Shown piece after piece: positions 30,238 to 39,198 of a stretch of 64,000 nucleotides of DNA. A model generated the notes under the pieces. The model was given only the letters and a program-made list of their open reading frames with translations. It did not search any database and was not told the origin of the DNA. The position numbers and the translations under genes are program-made. Origin of the DNA: Providencia rettgeri (GTDB taxonomy: Bacteria; Pseudomonadota; Gammaproteobacteria; Enterobacterales; Enterobacteriaceae); NCBI RefSeq assembly GCF_041075285.1, contig NZ_CP163512.1, positions 1,364,001 through 1,428,000 of the forward strand. The letters are read 5' to 3'. Within the stretch, counting starts at the first letter, position 1. Every line of letters begins with the position of its first letter.

Positions 30238-30882
30238 GTGAGTGCTGCATTACTTGATTTATCGGGCTACATTAAATTTTTTATCGGTCTATTTGCGTTG
30301 GTAAACCCTGTCGGTATTTTACCTGTGTTTATCAGTATGACTAACTACCAAAGTAATGCAGGGAGAAATAAAACTAATACGATTGCTAATACATCCGTTG
30401 CCATTATTTTATGTATTTCATTATTAATTGGCGATTCAATCTTGCAGTTGTTTGGGATTTCTATTGACTCGTTCCGAATTGCCGGAGGGATTTTGATAGT
30501 CACTATTGCGATGTCGATGATCAGTGGGAAAATTGGTGAAGATAAGCAGAACAAACAAGAAAAAACGGAAACGGCTATTCGGGATAGTATTGGTGTTGTG
30601 CCTTTAGCACTACCACTGATGGCTGGGCCAGGGGCGATAAGCTCTTGTATTGTTTGGTCATCAAGGTGGCACGGTTGGCAGAATTTTTTAGGTCTAGCCT
30701 TAACCAGTATTTTCTTTGCTTTTTGTTGTTGGTTATTATTCCGCTCTGCATCATTATTAGTGCGTTATTTAGGGCAAACGGGGATCAACGTTGTCACTCG
30801 TATTATGGGGCTTTTGTTGATGTCGTTAGGTATTGAATTTATCGTTACAGGCGTAAAAGCACTTTTCCCCGGTTTACTCTAA
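30238..30882 (+). CDS. ychE: MarC family inner-membrane protein YchE
   Basis: MarC/UPF0056 family integral membrane protein of unknown transport role; 214 residues, E. coli 215. About six hydrophobic segments are visible: FFIGLFALVNPVGILPVFI near 15-33, then AIILCISLLIG, a Gly-rich IAGGILIVTIAMSMISG, VPLALPLMAGPGAIS, and two at the C-terminus. The start is GTG with AAGGA at 30224-30228; nearby ATGs are out of frame. It lies between adhE and the opp operon, as in E. coli. A 7-bp hairpin GTCGCTG/CAGCGAC follows (30899-30928), without a T-run. Confidence 0.93.
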   Translation: MSAALLDLSGYIKFFIGLFALVNPVGILPVFISMTNYQSNAGRNKTNTIANTSVAIILCISLLIGDSILQLFGISIDSFRIAGGILIVTIAMSMISGKIGEDKQNKQEKTETAIRDSIGVVPLALPLMAGPGAISSCIVWSSRWHGWQNFLGLALTSIFFAFCCWLLFRSASLLVRYLGQTGINVVTRIMGLLLMSLGIEFIVTGVKALFPGLL

Positions 30883-31320
30883 GCCATTTCTTTCCAATGT
30901 CGCTGTTATGCATTTTGCTGGCAGCGACGCTGAGATTAAATTCTCGTTTCCCATCGACAGTATTATTGTATTTAACAGTAGAATATTTCGTCTATTCACC
31001 GCGTTTTCAAAAAACAATCTCCAATAGCAATAATGATATCTGTAATTAAATGTCGCATTTTTTTCTAAATTAGGAATAAAAAGTAAGGAATTGTGAGCTA
31101 CATAAATTTATTCACTATTTTAATTGGTGTTTGTTAATGATATGTTTGGAGGGAAGGAACAGCTCTGTGCTATATCATATAACGAGGCTGTTTGTAATTG
31201 ATTGAATTATAATGGGTTAAATATAGATTCACTGAGTTATTTTAGGGTTAATAGTCATTTTTCAGCTAATTAATGTTAATTAATTGTTTAAATTATTTGT
31301 GTTCAAAAGATAAGTTAGCC
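30883..31320. other. ychE-opp intergenic region
   Basis: AT-rich spacer that leads into the 14-bp direct repeats. No gene or clear promoter hexamer pair was fixed. The opp leader is known in enterics as a target of GcvB sRNA and Lrp, but no site could be assigned by eye. Confidence 0.4.
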
Positions 31321-31376
31321 AAGTTTAGATAACCAAGTTTAGATAACCAAGTTTAGATAACTAAGTTTAGATAACT
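31321..31376 (+). repeat. Four tandem 14-bp repeats upstream of the opp operon
   Basis: AAGTTTAGATAACC (twice) then AAGTTTAGATAACT (twice) run head to tail with no gaps, with a degenerate partial copy AAGTTAGCC just before. They end 71 bp before the oppA1 start codon. They may be regulator binding sites or replication slippage. Confidence 0.92.
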
Positions 31377-31447
31377 AAGGGTGTGATCAATCACTGAGAA
31401 GGTTGCTAAAGATGTTATAGCACCATCTGCTAATCATGAGGGATAAA

Positions 31448-33055
31448 ATGATAAGAACGGCAATGGGTTTTGGGGCACTGTCATTATTTTTTATGGCATT
31501 ATCGGTAAGCGCCGATGATGCCAAGCCAATACAGTCAATTGTGATTAATAACGGTTCAGAAGTCGCTTCCCTTGATCCTCACAAAGTGGAAGGTGTGCCC
31601 GAAAGTAATATTATCTTGAATTTATTAGAAGGTCTCGTTTATACGGATGTTGATGGCAAAATCACACCAGGTGTTGCAACGAGTTGGACAAACGATAATT
31701 ATATCACTTGGGTTTTTACACTTAGAGATGATGCAAAATGGAGCGATGGAACGCCAGTCACGGCAGCGGATTTTGTTTACAGTTGGCAAAGGCTCGCTGA
31801 TCCAACAACAGGCTCACCTTATTCAAGCTACTTGCAGAATGCTTATGTCGCAAATGCGAATGAAATTTTAGCAGGTAAAAAGCCTGTCAATGAATTAGGT
31901 GTTAAAGCTTTAGATCCCCATCATTTACAGGTCACATTAAGCCATCCAGTACCTTATTTTGTTGATATGCTTGCCCACACAGCAATGAAGCCGGTGAATA
32001 AACATACGGTGGAAAAATATGGGGATAAATGGACTCAACCTCAGAATTTTGTCGGTAATGGTGCGTATTTACTGGATAAGTGGGTCGTTAACGAGCGCAT
32101 TGTTGTAAAACGCAATCCCTTATATTGGAATAACAAACAAAGTCAGATAGACCAAGCAACTTTCCTCTCCATTTCTTCAGAAGTCAGTGATATTAACCGT
32201 TATCGCAGTGGAGAAACGGATATCACTAACTCAGCTATTCCGCCCGTACTTTATCAAAAAATGAAGCAAGAAAGGCCCAATGAGCTTTATGTTCGTCCTT
32301 ATTTGTGCACGTTTTATTATGAAATCAATAATAAACGACCACCATTTAATGACCCACGTGTCAGGGAGGCCATTAAATTAGGATTAGATAGGGAAACTAT
32401 TACGAATAAAATTATTAATCAAGGGCAAACGGTGGCTTATGGGTTTACCCCGACGTTTATTAATAATGGCAACTTTCTTAAACCGGAATGGGCGAGTTTA
32501 TCGGCTGAGCAACGTTATCAAAGGGCGAGGTCACTACTGGCAGAAGCAGGCTATAATAAAGAAAACCCGCTGAAATTCTCTTTGTTATACAACACATCCG
32601 ATCAAAATAAGCAGCAAGCTATTGTTGCCGCTTCTATGTGGCAAAAAAATATAGGTGCCCAGGTCACTTTGCAAAATCAGGAATGGAAAACGTCGCTGCA
32701 AAGTCGCCATGAAGGGCAATATGATGTGGCAAGGGCGACATGGTGTGCTGATTATAACGAACCCACCGCATTTTTAAATATGATGCTAACGGATAACAGC
32801 AATAATACAGGTTTCTATTCAAATGCAGCATTCGATGCATTACTCGAGCAAGCCTTGACTGCACCAACTGACCAAGCGCGTCATCAGATTTATCAGCAAG
32901 CTGAAGCCTTGCTAGACAAGGACTCGGCGTTAGTTCCTGTCTATTATCGCGTCAGCGCACGTATGATAAAACCCACCGTTGGTGGATTTAAAGGTAAAGA
33001 CCCCCTTGATTATACGGATATTAAGCGGTTATATATAAGTGAACCTAATAAATAA
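31448..33055 (+). CDS. oppA: Oligopeptide ABC transporter binding protein, first copy
   Basis: Periplasmic SBP family 5 protein that binds oligopeptides for OppBCDF. From the ATG at 31448 (GAGGG 5 nt upstream) it has 535 residues with a signal peptide MIRTAMGFGALSLFFMALSVSA. The family signatures are AKWSDGTPVTAADFVYSWQR, FVGNGAYLLDKWVVNERIV and NPLKFSLLYNTSD. The motif WCADYNEPTAFLNMM makes it closer to OppA than to MppA. It lies immediately upstream of a second oppA, a tandem duplication that has since diverged. An outer ATG 12 bp upstream lacks a ribosome site. Confidence 0.9.
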   Translation: MIRTAMGFGALSLFFMALSVSADDAKPIQSIVINNGSEVASLDPHKVEGVPESNIILNLLEGLVYTDVDGKITPGVATSWTNDNYITWVFTLRDDAKWSDGTPVTAADFVYSWQRLADPTTGSPYSSYLQNAYVANANEILAGKKPVNELGVKALDPHHLQVTLSHPVPYFVDMLAHTAMKPVNKHTVEKYGDKWTQPQNFVGNGAYLLDKWVVNERIVVKRNPLYWNNKQSQIDQATFLSISSEVSDINRYRSGETDITNSAIPPVLYQKMKQERPNELYVRPYLCTFYYEINNKRPPFNDPRVREAIKLGLDRETITNKIINQGQTVAYGFTPTFINNGNFLKPEWASLSAEQRYQRARSLLAEAGYNKENPLKFSLLYNTSDQNKQQAIVAASMWQKNIGAQVTLQNQEWKTSLQSRHEGQYDVARATWCADYNEPTAFLNMMLTDNSNNTGFYSNAAFDALLEQALTAPTDQARHQIYQQAEALLDKDSALVPVYYRVSARMIKPTVGGFKGKDPLDYTDIKRLYISEPNK

Positions 33056-33076
33056 TATCCAAATAATTATAAAAAG

Positions 33077-33097
33077 TGTTTACCTTTAAGGTAAACA
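33077..33097 (+). promoter_or_regulatory. Hairpin between the two oppA genes
   Basis: Perfect 8-bp stem TGTTTACC / GGTAAACA with a 5-nt loop and no T-run. It may stabilise the 3' end of the first oppA message or reduce read-through. Confidence 0.5.
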
Positions 33098-33145
33098 TGC
33101 ATCGACACACAATCATAATAAATATGTATGGGAGTAACCGATCAG

Positions 33146-34786
33146 ATGAGTAAATTAATCAATAAATCGATTATTGCGCTTAGCGTCACTGCTGGGTTAG
33201 CTATGGGGTCAATCGCAACCAGTTTTGCTGCGACTGTTCCTGCGGGTGTTGAACTTGCTGAAAAACAAGTGATGGTGCGAAACAATGGTTCAGAGCCACA
33301 GTCTTTGGATCCACACAAAATCGAGGGGGTACCAGAATCGGCGTTAGCAAGAGATCTGTTTGAAGGTATCACCATCGTGGGGCCAGATGGTGAAATTTTG
33401 CCTGGCTCAGCAACCAGTTGGGAAAACAAAGACTTCACCGAATGGACTTTTAAAATTCGGGATGGCGCAAAATGGTCAAATGGTGACCCTGTCACGGCTG
33501 AAGACTTTGTTTATAGCTGGCAACGCTTAGCCGATCCGGATACCGCTTCTCCATATGCAAGCTATCTACAATATGCACATATCAAAAATGTTGACGACAT
33601 TATTGCAGGTAAGAAAAAACCACAAGAGCTTGGCGTTAAAGCCCTTGATGATAAAACGCTAGTGATTTCCCTCAGTGAAGCGGTACCTTATATTCCGAAG
33701 TTATTAGCTCACTCATCCATGTCACCTGTGAATAAAAAAGTGATCGAAAAAAATGGTGCTAAATGGACACAACCACAAAACTTTGTTGGCAATGGTGCCT
33801 ATAAATTGAAAGATTGGACTGTTAATGAACGCATTGTGTTAGAGCGCAGCCCGACATATTGGGATAATGCAAACACCATCATTGACCAAGTCACTTTCTT
33901 ACCTATTTCATCTGAGGTGACCGATGTAAATCGCTATCGTAGTGGCGAAATTGATATGACATACAGTAACTTACCGATTGAGCAATTTAAAAGCTTACAA
34001 CAAAATATGCCAAATGAGTTACGTGTGAATCCTTATCTGTGTATTTATTATTATGAGATTAATAACGAAAAACCGCCATTTAATGATCCACGGGTGCGTG
34101 AAGCGTTAAAACTATCCATGGACAGAGATACCATCACCTATAAAGTGAAAGCACAGGGTGATATTCCCGCTTATGGTTTTACTCCGCCATTCACCAGCGG
34201 TATGAAAACTGAAAAGCCCGATTGGTACGCCAATATGACCCAAGAACAGCGAAATGAAAAAGCGAAACAGTTGCTGGAAGAAGCAGGTTATAACAAAGCA
34301 AATCCACTAAAATTCAATTTATTGTATAACACGTCAGATCTGCATAAACGTATTGCAATCGCAGCCTCTTCGATGTGGAAGAAAAATATCGGTGCTGACG
34401 TTAAATTAGAAAACCAAGAATGGAAGACCTTCTTGGATAGCCGACATCAAGGTAACTACGATGTGGCTCGTGCGGGGTGGTGTGCGGACTATAATGAACC
34501 GTCTTCCTTCCTAAACATGTTACTTTCCTACAGCAGTAACAATACCGTTCACTATAAAAACACAGATTTCGACGCAGTGATGAAGAAAACATTACAAGTC
34601 AAAACGGATGAAGAGCGTGCGGCGCTATACCAGCAAGCTGAGCAATTACTTGATAAAGACTCAGGAATTGTGCCGCTTTACTACTATGTTAACACCCGTT
34701 TGGTGAAACCATATGTTGGTGGTTATAGCGGTAAAGACCCATTAGATAACTTGCATACTAAAGACTTGTATATTATCAAACACTAA
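33146..34786 (+). CDS. oppA: Oligopeptide ABC transporter binding protein, second copy
   Basis: Periplasmic oligopeptide-binding protein, 546 residues from the ATG at 33146 (GGAGT 11 nt upstream; E. coli OppA 543). The signal peptide MSKLINKSIIALSVTAGLAM continues to cleavage after SFA. The N-terminal VPAGVELAEKQ and C-terminal DLYIIKH are more like E. coli OppA than the first copy is, so this is the likely orthologue. Shared motifs include GNGAYKLKDWTVNERIVLER and WCADYNEPSSFLNMLL. It is followed by a hairpin and then oppB. Confidence 0.95.
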   Translation: MSKLINKSIIALSVTAGLAMGSIATSFAATVPAGVELAEKQVMVRNNGSEPQSLDPHKIEGVPESALARDLFEGITIVGPDGEILPGSATSWENKDFTEWTFKIRDGAKWSNGDPVTAEDFVYSWQRLADPDTASPYASYLQYAHIKNVDDIIAGKKKPQELGVKALDDKTLVISLSEAVPYIPKLLAHSSMSPVNKKVIEKNGAKWTQPQNFVGNGAYKLKDWTVNERIVLERSPTYWDNANTIIDQVTFLPISSEVTDVNRYRSGEIDMTYSNLPIEQFKSLQQNMPNELRVNPYLCIYYYEINNEKPPFNDPRVREALKLSMDRDTITYKVKAQGDIPAYGFTPPFTSGMKTEKPDWYANMTQEQRNEKAKQLLEEAGYNKANPLKFNLLYNTSDLHKRIAIAASSMWKKNIGADVKLENQEWKTFLDSRHQGNYDVARAGWCADYNEPSSFLNMLLSYSSNNTVHYKNTDFDAVMKKTLQVKTDEERAALYQQAEQLLDKDSGIVPLYYYVNTRLVKPYVGGYSGKDPLDNLHTKDLYIIKH

Positions 34787-34796
34787 TAACAATGCT

Positions 34797-34816
34797 CTGG
34801 CTCCGTAAGGAGCCAG
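34797..34816 (+). promoter_or_regulatory. oppA-oppB intercistronic hairpin
   Basis: Perfect 8-bp stem CTGGCTCC / GGAGCCAG with a GTAA tetraloop, not followed by a T-run. It is typical of a 3'-stabilising or partially terminating structure that makes the binding protein more abundant than the membrane subunits. Confidence 0.65.
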
Positions 34817-34853
34817 ATATTAGCCTAATGGGCAATAGAAGTAGGAACGAGCA

Positions 34854-35774
34854 ATGCTGAAATTTATTTTGCGTCGAGTGCTTGAGGCGATCCCGACTCT
34901 TTTAATTCTCATTACCATCTCATTTTTTATGATGCGCTTAGCGCCGGGTAGCCCATTTACAGGGGAACGTAAGCTACCCCCAGAAGTCATGGCAAATATT
35001 GAAGCCAAATATCATTTAAATGACCCGATGTATAAGCAGTATTTCAACTATCTGCTCCAACTCTCACAAGGCGACTTTGGGCCTTCATTTAAGTATAAAG
35101 ATTACAGCGTGAATGATTTGGTGGCTAAAGCGTTTCCCGTTTCGGCCAAATTAGGCGCAACGGCTTTTGTGGTCGCCGTACTATTTGGCGTCACCGCAGG
35201 GGTTATTGCTGCTCTTAACCAAAATACAAAATGGGATTTTACCGTTATGGGGTTTGCCATGACGGGGGTTGTTATCCCAAGCTTTGTGGTGGCACCACTT
35301 TTGGTGCTGATATTTGCCATTCATTTAAAATGGCTTCCCGGCGGGGGGTGGGACGGCGGCAATCTTAAACACATGATATTACCGATGGTGGCATTATCCT
35401 TAGCTTATATCGCCAGTATTTCCCGAATTACGCGCGGCTCAATGATAGAAATTATGCATTCAAACTTTATTCGTACTGCACGGGCTAAAGGCTTGCCGTT
35501 AAGAACTATTATTCTGCGTCATGCCTTAAAACCTGCGTTACTCCCAGTGCTTTCCTATATGGGACCAGCATTTGTCGGGATCATTACTGGGTCTATGGTG
35601 ATTGAGACCATCTTTGGCTTACCGGGGATTGGTCAATTATTCGTTAATGGTGCCCTAAATCGTGATTACTCTTTAGTATTGAGTTTAACTATTTTAGTTG
35701 GGGTACTAACGATTACGTTTAATGCCATCGTTGACGTGCTGTATGCCGTCATTGATCCGAAAATTCGCTATTAA
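34854..35774 (+). CDS. oppB: Oligopeptide permease membrane subunit OppB
   Basis: One of two transmembrane subunits of the oligopeptide importer. The 306 residues equal E. coli OppB. N-terminal MLKFILRRVLEAIPTLLILI forms the first helix. The permease EAA loop is visible near 200-225 (RTARAKGLPLRTIILRHALK), the contact to OppD/OppF. The C-terminus is LYAVIDPKIRY. It is followed 12 bp later by oppC. Confidence 0.97.
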   Translation: MLKFILRRVLEAIPTLLILITISFFMMRLAPGSPFTGERKLPPEVMANIEAKYHLNDPMYKQYFNYLLQLSQGDFGPSFKYKDYSVNDLVAKAFPVSAKLGATAFVVAVLFGVTAGVIAALNQNTKWDFTVMGFAMTGVVIPSFVVAPLLVLIFAIHLKWLPGGGWDGGNLKHMILPMVALSLAYIASISRITRGSMIEIMHSNFIRTARAKGLPLRTIILRHALKPALLPVLSYMGPAFVGIITGSMVIETIFGLPGIGQLFVNGALNRDYSLVLSLTILVGVLTITFNAIVDVLYAVIDPKIRY

Positions 35775-35786
35775 AAGGAGAACACT

Positions 35787-36695
35787 ATGATTTCGAATCA
35801 AAAAAATAGTGAAGCTCTGGCGAATTTTTCAGAGCAACTGGATATTGAAGGGCGCAGTTTATGGCAGGATGCGCGCCGGCGTTTTATGCATAATCGGGCG
35901 GCGATTTTTAGCCTATTTATCTTATTCTTAATCACTTTATTTGTGATTTTTGCACCGATGCTATCGCCATTTTTGTACGACGATACCGATTGGGAGATGA
36001 TGTCCATGCCACCTGATATGGCAACGGGGCACTATTTTGGTACAGATGCTTCTGGGCGTGATTTATTGGTCCGAGTTGCTATTGGAGGACGTATCTCGCT
36101 TATGGTCGGTGTCGCAGCGGCGTTGGTGGCGGTGATCGTGGGGACATTATATGGTTCACTGGCAGGCTATGTCGGGGGAAAAGTCGACTCTGTCATGATG
36201 CGCTTATTGGAAATTCTTAATTCATTTCCATTTATGTTCTTTGTGATCTTATTAGTCACCCTTTTTGGTACCAATATCTTATTGATTTTCGTCGCGATTG
36301 GTATGGTATCTTGGCTTGATATGGCACGTATTGTACGGGGACAAACGTTGGGCTTAAAGCGCAAAGAGTTTATTGAAGCGGCGCTAGTCTGTGGTGTGAG
36401 CACACGCCATATTATTTTGCGCCATATTGTGCCAAATGTACTGGGTGTGGTGGTAGTTTATGCATCACTATTAGTGCCAAGTATGATTTTATTTGAATCG
36501 TTTTTAAGCTTTCTTGGGTTAGGGACGCAAGAGCCACTGAGTAGTTGGGGCGCTTTACTGAGTGATGGGGCAAACTCCATGGAAGTGACGCCTTGGTTGT
36601 TATTGATCCCCGCAGGTTTCCTAGTTATCACGTTGTTTTGTTTTAATTTTATCGGCGATGGCTTACGTGATGCTCTCGACCCGAAAGACCGCTAG
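35787..36695 (+). CDS. oppC: Oligopeptide permease membrane subunit OppC
   Basis: Second transmembrane subunit, 302 residues. The hydrophilic N-terminal arm GRSLWQDARRRFMHNRAAIF precedes helix 1. The GRDLLVRVAIGGRISLMVG permease motif and the EAA loop (EFIEAALVCGVSTRHIILRH) are present, ending in GDGLRDALDPKDR, typical of DppC/OppC. The start has AAGGAGA directly upstream. It is followed 11 bp later by oppD. Confidence 0.97.
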   Translation: MISNQKNSEALANFSEQLDIEGRSLWQDARRRFMHNRAAIFSLFILFLITLFVIFAPMLSPFLYDDTDWEMMSMPPDMATGHYFGTDASGRDLLVRVAIGGRISLMVGVAAALVAVIVGTLYGSLAGYVGGKVDSVMMRLLEILNSFPFMFFVILLVTLFGTNILLIFVAIGMVSWLDMARIVRGQTLGLKRKEFIEAALVCGVSTRHIILRHIVPNVLGVVVVYASLLVPSMILFESFLSFLGLGTQEPLSSWGALLSDGANSMEVTPWLLLIPAGFLVITLFCFNFIGDGLRDALDPKDR

Positions 36696-36706
36696 AGGGA
36701 AATGTT

Positions 36707-37696
36707 ATGTCAATGAATTCATCTAAAAGCCCTCTGTTATCGGTTAAAGATTTGAGTGTGATCTTTTCCACCCAAGATGGCGATGTTACCGCAGTCAATA
36801 AACTTAATTTCGATCTGCGAGCAGGGGAAACCTTAGGTATTGTGGGGGAGTCTGGTTCAGGGAAATCACAAACGGCGTTCGCTTTAATGGGGTTGCTGGC
36901 AAAAAATGGTCGGATTAATGGCTCAGCGATGTTTAATGGTCGCGAAATTCTTAATCTAAAAGAAAAAGAATTAAACCGGATGCGGGCTGAAGAAATTGCG
37001 ATGATCTTCCAAGACCCGATGACCTCCCTTAACCCTTATTTGAAAATTGGTACGCAGTTATCTGAAGTACTGATGTTACATAAAGGCATGGGGAAAAGTG
37101 AAGCATTTGAAGCGTCAGTGAAAATGCTGGACGCGGTAAAAATGCCAGAAGCACGTAAACGTATGAATATGTATCCCCATGAGTTTTCAGGAGGGATGCG
37201 CCAACGCGTCATGATTGCGATGGCATTGTTGTGCCAACCAAAATTGCTGATCGCGGATGAACCTACCACTGCGTTAGATGTGACGGTACAAGCTCAAATC
37301 ATGACATTACTGAATGAACTGAAAGATGAGTTTGATACGGCAATTATTTTGATCACCCATGACCTTGGGGTTGTTGCCGGCGTGTGTGATAAAGTGTTGG
37401 TTATGTATGCAGGGCGTACCATGGAGTATGGTACAGCAAACGATATTTTCTACCAGCCATCTCATCCTTATTCACTTGGCTTACTCGCGGCAGTGCCTCG
37501 TCTTGATGGGGACGATCAAAGCCTTGCGACGATCCCTGGCAACCCGCCAAATTTACTGAGATTACCCAAAGGTTGCCCATTCTCACCGCGCTGCCAATAT
37601 GCAACGCAGCAGTGTGTGGAAAGCGAACCCGCTTTATCATCATTTGCGCAAACTCGTCTGCGTGCCTGCTTTAAGCCTATGGAGGAATTGGTATGA
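36707..37696 (+). CDS. oppD: Oligopeptide transporter ATPase OppD
   Basis: Cytoplasmic ABC ATPase. The 329 residues contain Walker A GESGSGKSQ near 50, the Q-loop FQDPMTSLNPY, the signature FSGGMRQRVMIAMAL, Walker B LLIADEPTTALD and the H-loop ITHD. The C-terminal oligopeptide-transporter cysteine cluster GCPFSPRC...QC is present (Fe-S or metal site in relatives). The gene overlaps the oppF start by 4 bp (ATGA), indicating translational coupling. Confidence 0.97.
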   Translation: MSMNSSKSPLLSVKDLSVIFSTQDGDVTAVNKLNFDLRAGETLGIVGESGSGKSQTAFALMGLLAKNGRINGSAMFNGREILNLKEKELNRMRAEEIAMIFQDPMTSLNPYLKIGTQLSEVLMLHKGMGKSEAFEASVKMLDAVKMPEARKRMNMYPHEFSGGMRQRVMIAMALLCQPKLLIADEPTTALDVTVQAQIMTLLNELKDEFDTAIILITHDLGVVAGVCDKVLVMYAGRTMEYGTANDIFYQPSHPYSLGLLAAVPRLDGDDQSLATIPGNPPNLLRLPKGCPFSPRCQYATQQCVESEPALSSFAQTRLRACFKPMEELV

Positions 37697-38694
37697 CGAA
37701 CCATGAAAATAGGCCTGTCTTATTAGAAGTGAATGATCTAAAAGTTCATTTTTCCATTAGGGATAAAAAACAATGGTTTTGGCAACCAGACAAAAGCTTA
37801 AAAGCGGTGGATGGTGTCACACTTCGATTATACGAAGGGGAAACGCTGGGTGTCGTGGGTGAATCTGGTTGTGGAAAATCCACGTTTGCCCGAGCATTGA
37901 TTGGCTTAGTTAAAGCGACAGATGGTACCGTTAGTTGGTTAGGGCAAAATTTATTAGGTAAAACGGATAAAGAGTGGCGGAATGTACGTAGCGATATTCA
38001 AATGATTTTCCAAGATCCACTGGCATCATTGAATCCGCGAATGACTATTGGTGACATCATTGCTGAGCCGCTAAAAACCTATCACCCTAAAATGCCACAA
38101 TCGCAAATTACTGAAAAAGTAAAAGGGATGATGATGCGTGTGGGGTTATTGCCAAACTTGATTAACCGTTATCCACACGAATTTTCTGGGGGGCAATGCC
38201 AACGGATTGGGATTGCAAGGGCGTTGATATTAGAGCCCAAATTGGTAATTTGTGATGAACCTGTCTCAGCGTTGGATGTATCCATTCAGGCTCAGGTGGT
38301 GAATTTACTGCAAGAATTACAACGTGAAATGAAATTATCGCTGATATTTATTGCCCATGATTTGGCGGTAGTAAAGCATATTTCCGATCGTGTTTTAGTG
38401 ATGTATCTCGGGCATGCTGTGGAGTTGGGGACTTATGACGAGGTCTATAATAACCCCTTGCACCCTTATACACGGGCACTTATGTCAGCGGTTCCTGTGC
38501 CTGATCCTAACAAGGAAAAAAATAAAACGATTGAATTATTGGAAGGGGAATTGCCGTCGCCAATTAACCCACCTTCAGGTTGTGTGTTCAGAACGCGTTG
38601 CCCATTGGCGGATGAAGGGTGTGCAAAAACACGTCCATTACTAGAAGGTAGCTTTAAACATGCGGTATCTTGTTTGAAAATTGATCCACTTTAA
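37693..38694 (+). CDS. oppF: Oligopeptide transporter ATPase OppF
   Basis: Second ABC ATPase of the permease, 333 residues. Walker A GESGCGKST near 57, Q-loop FQDPLASLNPRM, signature FSGGQCQRIGIARAL, Walker B LVICDEPVSALD and H-loop IAHD are all present. The C-terminal cysteine region GCVFRTRCPLADEGC matches the family. It overlaps oppD by 4 bp and is the last gene of the operon. Confidence 0.97.
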   Translation: MTNHENRPVLLEVNDLKVHFSIRDKKQWFWQPDKSLKAVDGVTLRLYEGETLGVVGESGCGKSTFARALIGLVKATDGTVSWLGQNLLGKTDKEWRNVRSDIQMIFQDPLASLNPRMTIGDIIAEPLKTYHPKMPQSQITEKVKGMMMRVGLLPNLINRYPHEFSGGQCQRIGIARALILEPKLVICDEPVSALDVSIQAQVVNLLQELQREMKLSLIFIAHDLAVVKHISDRVLVMYLGHAVELGTYDEVYNNPLHPYTRALMSAVPVPDPNKEKNKTIELLEGELPSPINPPSGCVFRTRCPLADEGCAKTRPLLEGSFKHAVSCLKIDPL

Positions 38695-38718
38695 TGTTGG
38701 TCAATCATAATTAATGCT

Positions 38719-38748
38719 AAAAGCAGAGTTGATAAGCTCTGCTTTTTT
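38719..38748 (+). terminator. Terminator of the opp operon
   Basis: Ten-bp stem AAAAGCAGAG / CTCTGCTTTT with an 8-nt loop and T6 tract, 24 bp after oppF. Confidence 0.9.
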
Positions 38749-38843
38749 ATTACTCACTGTAAAAATCACTTTTTTGACTGGTTAAAAAGGACAACACAGG
38801 GGGAATTTATATCGTAATGGGATCGGGCCCCTCAAAATAATAA

Positions 38844-39176
38844 CTATTTTTTCCACAAAATATGGTGGAAAGGTTTAGTGGGGTGACGACTAATTAAGAT
38901 GCGGGCAAATATATCGTCAAGTTCGTCTTCTGGGGTTTTAGCTAGCCCAATGATCACTTCACTTAACTGCGATAAGTCAGATTTTTCAGGTAGAATACCG
39001 TGCCAACTATCGGTTAAGTCGATGATTTCTGCTGCGCCTGACTCTTCAAATTGTAACGCAAAAATAAGTTGATCAGCGGGCTCAAGGTTATCCATTGCAC
39101 CTTCGAGGAAAAGGTCATAAGCCATTTCAATGATATCGTCTTCATCGATTAAATGTATATTGTGCTGCTCAGTCAT
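38844..39176 (-). CDS. yciU: YciU family acidic protein (HI1450 type)
   Basis: Small acidic cytoplasmic protein of the HI1450/YciU family, proposed in relatives to mimic double-stranded DNA; E. coli YciU is 109 residues. From the ATG at 39176, with AGGAAAGG upstream, it is 110 residues. The core DLFLEGAMDNLEPADQLIFA and LQFEESGAAE match the family. A longer in-frame reading reaches into the cls coding end (39275) but has no homology there, so it was not used. Function in the cell is unknown. Confidence 0.88.
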   Translation of the reverse strand: MTEQHNIHLIDEDDIIEMAYDLFLEGAMDNLEPADQLIFALQFEESGAAEIIDLTDSWHGILPEKSDLSQLSEVIIGLAKTPEDELDDIFARILISRHPTKPFHHILWKK

Positions 39177-39198
39177 GACCTTTCCTAGATTATTCAAA

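Noticed and set aside
31321..31376. Possible CRISPR array
   Set aside because: The four 14-bp repeats are contiguous with no spacers, the unit is too short, and no cas gene is in the window.
37693..37696. Frameshift between oppD and oppF
   Set aside because: The 4-bp ATGA overlap is a normal translational coupling; both ATPases have all motifs.
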